Source of the DNA: Tannerellaceae bacterium
GTDB lineage: Bacteria; Bacteroidota; Bacteroidia; Bacteroidales; Tannerellaceae
DNA: 60,747 bases
Assembly (NCBI GenBank): GCA_021201865.1
Contig: JAJQEE010000083.1
Span: forward strand, 1-60,747
Reading direction: 5' to 3'
Part shown: positions 29,261 through 36,647 of the stretch, in pieces
Numbering within the stretch: position 1 is the first letter of the stretch
Layout of the letters: every line of letters starts with the position of its first letter
Notes under the pieces: model-generated
Seen by the model: only the letters and a program-made list of their open reading frames with translations
Told to the model about the DNA's origin: nothing
Database searches by the model: none
Program-made: the position numbers and the translations under genes

Positions 29261-29302
29261 TGATTGTTTCCGGAAAAATTCCTATCTGGGCTAAAAATAA
29301 GC

Positions 29303-29333
29303 TTGGTTTATCTTATAAACTTATTTAACTTTG
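29303..29333 (+). promoter_or_regulatory. promoter of small winged-helix regulator
   Basis: TTG at 29303-29305, 20-base spacer, TAACTTTG at 29326-29333: full Bacteroidota -33/-7 match, 57 bases upstream of the gene. Confidence 0.7.
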
Positions 29334-29390
29334 CTTCCATCATAGGCATACGTTTACTATCATACGGTTCAACTGTTAAAAAACAATCCG

Positions 29391-29681
29391 ATGTTTAAAC
29401 CATTAAATCCTCTTTTACACTCAGAGTTACGCCTTGCTGTGATGTCATTACTGATGACCATGGGAGAGGCGGATTTTGTATATATAAAAAAAGAAACGAA
29501 AGCTACTTCCGGTAATTTGAGTGTACAGATTGAGAAGCTGAGTGAAGCCGGATATATTGAAGTGAAGAAAAGTTTCGTAGATAAACGTCCCCGTACCACC
29601 TGTTTGATTACCAAAAAAGGACAGGAAGCCTTTGCCGAATATGTAGAAGCTTTAAAAACTTATTTTAATAGTATTTCCTGA
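29391..29681 (+). CDS. small winged-helix (MarR/ArsR-like) transcription regulator
   Basis: A 96-residue stand-alone winged-helix DNA-binding protein. The start MFKPLNPLLHSELRLAVMSLL, recognition helix region KETKATSGNLSVQIEKL and wing KKSFVDKRPRTTCLITKKG are typical of this small regulator group. No sensor domain or membrane partner is adjacent, and its targets are unknown; the RND operon upstream is one candidate. It has a strong consensus promoter of its own. Confidence 0.85.
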   Translation: MFKPLNPLLHSELRLAVMSLLMTMGEADFVYIKKETKATSGNLSVQIEKLSEAGYIEVKKSFVDKRPRTTCLITKKGQEAFAEYVEALKTYFNSIS

Positions 29682-29778
29682 TTCCAGGCTTTTCCTCTGG
29701 AGAATACCTGTTTTTAGGAAAAAGAAATAGTTCGGGGAAAAATAAAGAATTTTTCTTTCATCATATAAATAATATATA

Positions 29779-29786
29779 TATCTTTG
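29779..29786 (+). promoter_or_regulatory. -7 box of the btuB leader
   Basis: TATCTTTG just upstream of the cobalamin riboswitch; transcription would begin near 29793. Confidence 0.6.
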
Positions 29787-29795
29787 TATCTGAAT

Positions 29796-29992
29796 TATGG
29801 TGTAACCGGTACATGTTCATGACTGGTTAGTAAAAGGGAATCCGGTGTAAGTCCGGAGCTGTACCCGTAGCTGTAAGTTCTGTAATCCTCGGTAATCTTC
29901 ATTGCCACTGACGGAAGGGTTGAAAATAGTCAATTGAAACGTTGGGAAGGCCACCGGTAGAAGGAGAACAAGCCAGAAAACCTGCCATTATT
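29796..29992 (+). ncRNA. cobalamin riboswitch
   Basis: Adenosyl/methylcobalamin-sensing leader RNA ahead of btuB. Conserved boxes are in order: AATCCGGTGTAAGTCCGGAGC, the B12 box region CTGTACCCGTAGCTGTAAG, TGCCACTG, GGGAAGGCC and the 3' AAGCCAGAAAACCTGCC. The 3' AAACCTG (29978-29984) can pair with CAGGTTT (30030-30036), three bases before the btuB ATG, which suggests control of translation start. High B12 would be expected to lower expression of the three downstream genes. Confidence 0.95.
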
Positions 29993-30038
29993 CTTTATAT
30001 CACACGACCTCGGGTATAGGGCGTGAAAACAGGTTTAT

Positions 30039-32045
30039 ATGCAACGATTTTTAGTAACCCGGGCATTTTGTGTGCTCATTCTGTACATGCTCTCTGCCGG
30101 ATGGATCTGTGCGCAGGAGAAAGACAGTACTCTACACCAGCAACTTTCCAATGTAGATGTGGTGGAAAAAGTACGCCCTGCGGTGACACGGCAGGCTGCT
30201 CCTTTGCAGATTATGGACCGGGCAAACATCGACCGGTTGGGTTTACAGGATCTGTCGGAAGCTGTACGCCGTTTCTCGGGAACAACCGTAAAAGATTATG
30301 GAGGGATCGGAGGTTTGAAAACAGTCTCCGTACGAAGTCTGGGAGCCCAGCATACAGCAGTGAGTTATGACGGGATCACGATTTCGGATAGCCAAAGTGG
30401 ACAGGTTGATATCAGCCGTTTTTCCTTAGATAATATAGAGTCTGTTTCTCTTTCCATTGGTCAGGTGGATGATATTTTTCAGACTGCCAGGATATATGCT
30501 TCTGTGGGAGCTTTAAACATACAAACCGAATCCCCCTTGTTTATGAAACGCTCTTCGCGGTTGACCGGGAAGGTTAAAACAGGTTCGTTCGGGTTTGTGA
30601 ATCCCTCTTTACGCTATGATCAGAAGATATCAGATACATATGCCTTTTCATTTCATACGGATTGGATGCGGGCAGACGGACAATATCCTTATATATTGAC
30701 TAACGGAAGCCTGATTACCGATGAAAAGAGGAAAAATAGCGATATTAAGAGTTTCCGGTCAGAGTTGAATCTATTTGCGGACTGGAAGAAGAACGGGACA
30801 TTTCGTCTGAAAGGATATTGGTTTGATTCAGATAGAGGATTACCTGGTTCTGTCGTTTTGTATAATGACTATCAGAAAGAACGTTTGGAAAACCGGAATG
30901 GGTTTACGCAGGCTATGTATGAAAACAAGCTGAATGATCAGTTCTCATTTAAAGGGCAGGCTAAATTTGATTATGCCTGGACACGCTACCGGGATTATCA
31001 CAGTAAGTATATTAACGGAGAACAACGGGATATTTACACCCAACGGGAATATTATGGGTCAGCAGGATTGTTGTACCGTCCGGCTACAAACTGGTCATTT
31101 TCTGTAGCAGAAGACTTCTTTATCAATACACTCGATGCGACCACTCCCAAGTGTCCTTTTCCAACACGCTATACCTCTCTGACAGCTTTGTCCGGACAAT
31201 ATCAGACCAGTCGTCTGACCGTCACCGGAAGTTTGTTGAATACGTATATAACGGAAGAGTTGGAGATCGGTGAAGCAGCCGATGACCGGAAGCGATTGTC
31301 TCCTGCGGTGAGTTTATCCTATCGGATTCTTCCGGATCAGAATTTACGTATACGAGCCTCCTATAAAGATATTTTCCGGACACCTACGTTTAATGATCTC
31401 TATTATGACCGGTTGGGAAATAAAGAATTAGATTCTGAGAAAGCTACACAATACAATCTGGGTCTGACCTGGAGCGGTACTGTTCCGGGTCTCAGACTGG
31501 ATTATCTCAGTGTGACGGCTGATGGATACTATAATCGTGTAAAAGATAAGATCGTTGCTCTCCCTACCATGTTTATCTGGAAAATGATGAATATGGGACG
31601 GGTAAATATAAAAGGAGTGGATGTTAATCTATCTTCCTGCTGGGCATTACCCGCTTCTCTATTTATCCAATTGGATGGAACATATAGCTGGCAGGATGCA
31701 ACCGATGCAACCGATGCAAGTTCCAAGATATACGGACATCAAATTCCTTATACACCAGTACATTCAGGAAATATAGCGGTTTCTCTTGAGAATCCCTGGG
31801 TGAATGTTAGCTGGTTAATGACCGCAGTTGGTGAACGCTATTCACTTGCCCAGAACATTGAAGCAAACCGGATGGATTCATACATCGAACAACAACTCTC
31901 TTTAAACCGAACATTGGATTTGGGAAAGATCTCTATGCGGTTAAGTGCGGAAATCATAAATTTGGGTAACATAACCTATGATGTTATACGGTATTACCCC
32001 ATGCCGGGACGTTCTTTTCGTGCCGGAATTGTAGTAACTTATTGA
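30039..32045 (+). CDS. btuB: TonB-dependent outer-membrane cobalamin receptor (BtuB-like)
   Basis: Outer-membrane receptor of 668 residues for energy-dependent uptake of vitamin B12. A signal peptide ends near WICAQ; the plug domain (residues about 35-155) includes LQDLSEAVRRFSGTTV and GGLKTVSVRSLGAQH, then a 22-strand-type barrel to a terminal aromatic residue. B12 is assigned from the riboswitch directly upstream and the BtuG/BtuF-like genes downstream. A 9-base unit (GATGCAACC) is repeated about three times at 31695-31721, encoding the ATDATDA part of an extracellular loop. Confidence 0.9.
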   Translation: MQRFLVTRAFCVLILYMLSAGWICAQEKDSTLHQQLSNVDVVEKVRPAVTRQAAPLQIMDRANIDRLGLQDLSEAVRRFSGTTVKDYGGIGGLKTVSVRSLGAQHTAVSYDGITISDSQSGQVDISRFSLDNIESVSLSIGQVDDIFQTARIYASVGALNIQTESPLFMKRSSRLTGKVKTGSFGFVNPSLRYDQKISDTYAFSFHTDWMRADGQYPYILTNGSLITDEKRKNSDIKSFRSELNLFADWKKNGTFRLKGYWFDSDRGLPGSVVLYNDYQKERLENRNGFTQAMYENKLNDQFSFKGQAKFDYAWTRYRDYHSKYINGEQRDIYTQREYYGSAGLLYRPATNWSFSVAEDFFINTLDATTPKCPFPTRYTSLTALSGQYQTSRLTVTGSLLNTYITEELEIGEAADDRKRLSPAVSLSYRILPDQNLRIRASYKDIFRTPTFNDLYYDRLGNKELDSEKATQYNLGLTWSGTVPGLRLDYLSVTADGYYNRVKDKIVALPTMFIWKMMNMGRVNIKGVDVNLSSCWALPASLFIQLDGTYSWQDATDATDASSKIYGHQIPYTPVHSGNIAVSLENPWVNVSWLMTAVGERYSLAQNIEANRMDSYIEQQLSLNRTLDLGKISMRLSAEIINLGNITYDVIRYYPMPGRSFRAGIVVTY

Positions 32046-32064
32046 ATATAATTAATTAATAAAT

Positions 32065-33738
32065 ATGATAGCAATGAAAAAATTACATTATTTAGTATTG
32101 TTAGGTCTTTGTCTGGTATTTTCATTTACTTCCTGTAGTGATGACGATGACGATGATGATAAAAAAGTATTGTCGCCCACTGCTGTTGTTACTAACCTGT
32201 CTTTTACAGATACAGATTATGAAGAGGGTAAAATTGGTGGAAAATTACAATGGAGTCTTCCTTCAGATGAATCAGGTGTAACTGGTTACGTAGTTTATAT
32301 TAGTAGCAGTAATACACAAAAGGGAACTGAGGTGGGAAGTGTAGCAGTAGGAGTAGATCAGTACGAAATACCTGCCGGAACAGATTATCAGGCCTTTTTG
32401 AATGTTGTTTCCAAAAACTCTGAAGGGGAGGCTACTACTTTCGCCACTATTGCGGTAAAGGATAATACAAGTCCGGTAATTATGGGACTTTCTTTTGTAG
32501 ATACAGATAACTCCTATCAGAAAATCGGAGGTACTGTTACCTGGGTTGCTCCGGAGGTTGAAAATGGTCTGAACGGATATGTACTTTATCTGAGTGATAA
32601 GAAGGATGAAAAAGGAAGTAAGTTAGTCGAAGTTGGTAGTGAAGAAACATTTTATACTATTCCTGCGGGGACTGATTTTAAGGCTTATTTACAGATTGCA
32701 GTAGTAATGAATGATATAGAAGCAAGAGACTTTGTCAGTCTATCGCTAAAAGACCTGTATGAAACAGAAACCCTTGCTTTGTATATCCTGAACCGGGGTA
32801 ACTATGGTGCTAATAATGCTACTATTTTTTATCAGAATCTTATTAGCGGAAACGTTGTAAATGATCTCTATAAAACAGCCAATAATAGTGCTTTAGGTGA
32901 ATCAGCAGAAAATATTCTGGTATATGGTTCAAAAGTTTATGTAGCTGTTACCTTCTCAAATCGTCTGGCTATTTTGGATTTACAGGGTAAATTGCTGGAA
33001 ACAATAGAACCGAAAGATGGGGAAAATACTTTAAATCCACGTGGACTTGTTGCGGAAAATGGTAAGGTATATGTAAGTTATTATTATGGTCATTCTGTTG
33101 CTGTCATTGATACCCTTTCATTGAAAGAAGAGAAAAGAATTAAAGTCGGACGTTATCCGGAACAGGTTGCAGTTGCAAACGATAAATTATATGTTGCCAA
33201 TTCCGGAGGAGGAGATGCACCGGATTATGGGAATACGGTGTCTGTAATTGACCTGAACACACTGAATGTGGAAAAAGAGATTGAAGTAGTGATCAACCCT
33301 ACCCGTCTGAAAGTGGATAAAGAAGGTCATGTATATGTGATTTCGATGGGTAATTATGGAAATATTGAAAGTACACTGCAACGTATTGATAAAACCACAA
33401 GTAGAGTGACGACTATGGGGAATGCAAATTTAATGTCTATATTTGAAGATAAATTATATGCGATCCATGCTCCTTATGGCACAACCTCTTCTGCATTTAC
33501 GCTCTACAGTACTACCACAGGGAATGTCGTGAATAATAACTTTCTTGCTACTCCAGGAATTACTAATCCAAACTCTTTAGATGTGGATCCATCCAGTGGC
33601 CAGATCTATATCAGTAATTATGATTACAATGCTACCAGCACAATGTATGTGTTTGATGCGGATGGTAAACAGGAACGTAGTTTCGACACGGAAGGTTATG
33701 ATACACAAGGTGTCACTTTCCTTGTACACCCTAAATAA
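32065..33738 (+). CDS. BtuG-like surface beta-propeller lipoprotein with two N-terminal repeats
   Basis: Lipid-anchored protein of 557 residues. The lipobox FSFTSC is followed by S and seven Asp, a strong surface-export signal for Bacteroidota lipoproteins. Residues about 240-557 form YncE/DUF5074-type propeller repeats (VYVSYYYGHSVAVIDT, LYVANSGGG), like BtuG, the surface B12-binding partner of BtuB. Before this are two tandem repeats of about 95 residues sharing LSF-DTD, KIGG, GYVxY and IPAGTD, resembling fibronectin/Ig-like domains; these are not part of the usual BtuG core. It lies 19 bases after btuB. An alternative start is the ATG at 32074. Confidence 0.8.
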   Translation: MIAMKKLHYLVLLGLCLVFSFTSCSDDDDDDDKKVLSPTAVVTNLSFTDTDYEEGKIGGKLQWSLPSDESGVTGYVVYISSSNTQKGTEVGSVAVGVDQYEIPAGTDYQAFLNVVSKNSEGEATTFATIAVKDNTSPVIMGLSFVDTDNSYQKIGGTVTWVAPEVENGLNGYVLYLSDKKDEKGSKLVEVGSEETFYTIPAGTDFKAYLQIAVVMNDIEARDFVSLSLKDLYETETLALYILNRGNYGANNATIFYQNLISGNVVNDLYKTANNSALGESAENILVYGSKVYVAVTFSNRLAILDLQGKLLETIEPKDGENTLNPRGLVAENGKVYVSYYYGHSVAVIDTLSLKEEKRIKVGRYPEQVAVANDKLYVANSGGGDAPDYGNTVSVIDLNTLNVEKEIEVVINPTRLKVDKEGHVYVISMGNYGNIESTLQRIDKTTSRVTTMGNANLMSIFEDKLYAIHAPYGTTSSAFTLYSTTTGNVVNNNFLATPGITNPNSLDVDPSSGQIYISNYDYNATSTMYVFDADGKQERSFDTEGYDTQGVTFLVHPK

Positions 33739-33744
33739 GTTTAT

Positions 33745-34869
33745 ATGAGATATTTTCTTTACCTATGTGTTTTTTATCTGGCTGTATCTTGTATGCAGCC
33801 AGGTAATACACATACTTCCCAGGAAGAAATTACTCCGGAGGTTATTACTTACGCAACCGGATTCACCATATTAAAGTTGGATGATCATACCTTAGTAGAA
33901 ATAAAGGATCCCTGGCAAAAGGGGCAGCTACTCCAACGTTATATTTTGATAGACCGTCACCAACCTGTTCCTCCGAATCTACCGAAAGGAACCCTCGTGC
34001 GTGTCCCTATACAAAATATAGTAGTATATACTTCTGTCCATGCTTCCATTATAGACCAGTTGGGGGAAGCAGATAAGATTATTGGTGTCTGTGAGCCTCA
34101 GTATATGGATGCTCCGGCCATCCGGGAAGGAATCCGTTCCGGGAGAATTGCCGATCTGGGAGAGTCCATGTCTCCCAATATAGAAAAGATCATTGATATA
34201 GGAGCAGAAGTGATTATTGCTTCTCCTTTTCAAAACTCAAACTATGGACAGGCAGAAAAGATTGGGATCCCGATTATTGAAGGAGCAGACTATATGGAGT
34301 CTCTTCCGTTGGGACGTGCCGAATGGGGTCGGTTTTATGGTTTATTGTTAAACAAATCAGAAGAAGCAGAGGCCATTTTCAGAGGGACAGAAGAACGTTA
34401 TCTCGCATTAAAAGAGTTAGCAACCAGTGCTGAAAAACGTCCGACAGTAATCACGGAGAAAAAATACGGATCTTTTTGGTATGTTCCCGCTGGTGATAGC
34501 TATAGCGGACATTTTTATAAAGATGCAGGTGCCGATTATCTTTTTAAGGATCTGCCGGGAGCCGGAAGTAACCCCTTATCTTTTGAAACCGTATTAGACG
34601 AAGGTATCCATGCCGATTTCTGGCTGATCAAATATAATGCCACGGAAGATATGAGATATGAAGACCTACACGCAGAATACAACCCATATGCAAACTTTGA
34701 TGCCTATAAAAACCGGAACATATATGGATGCAATACCGGGAAAGTCCCTTACTATGAAGAATTCCCTATCCATCCCGACCTCCTACTGAAAGATCTGATC
34801 CACATTTTCCATCCGGATCTTTTACCAGATCATGAATTGCGTTATTATACCCGCATGAAAAGCAGGTAA
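33745..34869 (+). CDS. BtuF-like cobalamin-binding lipoprotein (ABC substrate-binding protein)
   Basis: Substrate-binding protein of the BtuF/FecB type, 374 residues, with lipobox YLAVSC. Two lobes are joined by a long helix; VVYTSVHASIIDQLGEADKIIGV begins lobe 1 and PTVITEKKYGSFWYVPAGDS begins lobe 2, segments of the periplasmic-binding family for B12 and iron chelates. It would pass B12 from BtuB to an inner-membrane BtuCD, but no btuC or btuD gene is in the window. It follows the BtuG-like gene after six bases and ends the operon. Confidence 0.85.
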   Translation: MRYFLYLCVFYLAVSCMQPGNTHTSQEEITPEVITYATGFTILKLDDHTLVEIKDPWQKGQLLQRYILIDRHQPVPPNLPKGTLVRVPIQNIVVYTSVHASIIDQLGEADKIIGVCEPQYMDAPAIREGIRSGRIADLGESMSPNIEKIIDIGAEVIIASPFQNSNYGQAEKIGIPIIEGADYMESLPLGRAEWGRFYGLLLNKSEEAEAIFRGTEERYLALKELATSAEKRPTVITEKKYGSFWYVPAGDSYSGHFYKDAGADYLFKDLPGAGSNPLSFETVLDEGIHADFWLIKYNATEDMRYEDLHAEYNPYANFDAYKNRNIYGCNTGKVPYYEEFPIHPDLLLKDLIHIFHPDLLPDHELRYYTRMKSR

Positions 34870-34986
34870 TAGGAAAGAAAGAGATAGCAGGCTTAGTTTG
34901 GGCTCAGCGAATGGGGATTAAGCCGGAGGGGGAAAAGCGAGTGTACAGAATACCCTGTACGGTAAAAGACAGATAAGAAAATAAGT

Positions 34987-35024
34987 AAAAATCCCACCTT
35001 TCAGGAGATGAAAAGTGGGATTTT
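34987..35024. terminator. terminator after the btu operon
   Basis: AAAATCCCAC (34987-34996) pairs with GTGGGATTTT (35015-35024), extended by TTTCA/TGAAA inside; A and T runs on both ends serve both the btu operon and the convergent flavoprotein gene. Confidence 0.85.
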
Positions 35025-35063
35025 GAATTTTGCGTTTAAAGATAAGGGAAGGCATGTGGATTT

Positions 35064-36344
35064 TTATGCATATCCGTTTAACATTCCATGGAAATATAAC
35101 GGTTTTAGAATATGAGCTTTAAGGAACCAGGCAGCCCTCAATTCTTTTGAATTGTCCATCCAACTGAATGGAAAGGATGCGGCAGGTTTTTTATCATAGT
35201 CGAACTCACAAAGGAGTACGTGTTTATAATCTGTGACAATCGGACAGGCTGCATAACCGTTGTATTTTTCGGTTGGATCTTTACCCTCCATCAGTGAAAT
35301 CAGGTTTTTTGCCGCTACCGGAACCTGTACCCGGATAGCTGCCGAAGTTTTACTTGTTGGTACGTCCGAACAGTCTCCCAAAGAGACAATATTGGGGTAC
35401 CGGGTATGGATAAGGGTTTCTTTATCTACCATCACCCATCCTTCATCACCCAACTTTCCCTCTTTCCATCCTAAACCTGCTTCCCGTACAAAGTCAGGCG
35501 CTGACATGGGAGGAGTGAAATGGAGAAAGTCATATTCTTCCACGAAAGGCGTACGGATCATCTCTTCTCCTTTTGTCTCTCTTTTTTCCAGATAGACTTT
35601 TTTGCTGAAGGTATCCACACCTGTTACCCGTACATTTGTATGGATAGGTATTTGTCGCTCTTTATAGATCTCCAATAAGCGGGGAGTATAATGAGGTACA
35701 TCATATAGTTCGTTGGAAGCAGTATAGAAATCCAGAATTATCTGGTCCCTTGTTTTATTTTTCCGGGTATAATCATCTGTCAACAGACAGATCTTTTTGG
35801 GAGCTCCACCACATTTATGTTTGGTGTAAGTATCCGTATAAATGCCCTTTCCACCGGTTTTAGAGAACTCCTGTAAAGCTTTCCATGTCCTTTGTGCTCC
35901 TTCGAAGTCATAGATGCAATGCGCATTTCCCTGCCCCAATGAAGCCTGGGTGATCCCTTCAACCTGACCCCAATTTATTTGTAAACCAGGTGTCAGGACC
36001 AGAAAATCATATCCAATTTCTCCATTCTGTTGAGTCCGGATAGTATGATGGTCCGGATCCATATAAATCACTTGATCCTTTATCCACTTCACTCCACCGG
36101 GAATACATTTCTCCTGTTTTTTCCAGACTTCTTCCGGTTTATAGACTCCGGAGGCGATCAACGTAAAACCAGGTTGGTAGTATTGCCGGTCACTCGGGTC
36201 GATCAGAGTGATATCCGGATGATTCAACCACCGGGAAAGACGTGCTGCCATACTGATCCCGGCAGCTCCGCCGCCAATGATCACTATCTTTCCTTTTACA
36301 TTACTGGAAAAAGAATGATAATATGCAGTACCAGCTGCAGTCAC
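35064..36344 (-). CDS. sulfide:quinone oxidoreductase-like flavoprotein with Tat signal upstream (frameshifted N-terminus)
   Basis: FAD-dependent pyridine-nucleotide-disulfide family oxidoreductase resembling sulfide:quinone reductases. FAD-binding KIVIIGGGAAGISMAARL starts the domain; candidate redox cysteines lie in KHKCGGAPKK and AACPIVTDY. The GTG at 36344 is not a convincing start. Upstream in the same frame is SRRNFLKILAAAGVV, a Tat twin-arginine signal, but with no start codon. Adding one A to the A7 run (T7 at 36405-36411 on the plus strand) joins it to an ATG at 36427. The true protein is therefore probably exported by Tat. Function at the periplasmic face with quinones is inferred. 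Confidence 0.8.
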   Translation of the reverse strand: MTAAGTAYYHSFSSNVKGKIVIIGGGAAGISMAARLSRWLNHPDITLIDPSDRQYYQPGFTLIASGVYKPEEVWKKQEKCIPGGVKWIKDQVIYMDPDHHTIRTQQNGEIGYDFLVLTPGLQINWGQVEGITQASLGQGNAHCIYDFEGAQRTWKALQEFSKTGGKGIYTDTYTKHKCGGAPKKICLLTDDYTRKNKTRDQIILDFYTASNELYDVPHYTPRLLEIYKERQIPIHTNVRVTGVDTFSKKVYLEKRETKGEEMIRTPFVEEYDFLHFTPPMSAPDFVREAGLGWKEGKLGDEGWVMVDKETLIHTRYPNIVSLGDCSDVPTSKTSAAIRVQVPVAAKNLISLMEGKDPTEKYNGYAACPIVTDYKHVLLCEFDYDKKPAASFPFSWMDNSKELRAAWFLKAHILKPLYFHGMLNGYA

Positions 36345-36647
36345 AACCCCGGCCGCAGCTAATATCTTTAAAAAGTTGCGCCGGCTAAACGAGCTTTTTC
36401 GGAGTTTTTTTGTTTTTCCGTTATCATTTTGTTTATCGATGTTTATTGTGATCTCCTCTCATAAAATCGACGCTGCAAAGAAAAATAAATAGGATTTTAC
36501 CCCTAAATTATTAGCTACTACACTATTTTCTCAAATAGATGAGAGGTGGGTTAGAAACTACTACAACACTTTCTCATGGTCTGAAGATTGAGATCTATTC
36601 TATTGATAAACAAAAGTATTATAAAATCTGGTTTCTGATAGAAAAAC

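Noticed and set aside
30023-30370. 115-codon ORF overlapping the start of btuB
   Set aside because: It is a shadow of the btuB frame, with no recognisable domain, and lies entirely inside the receptor gene plus leader.
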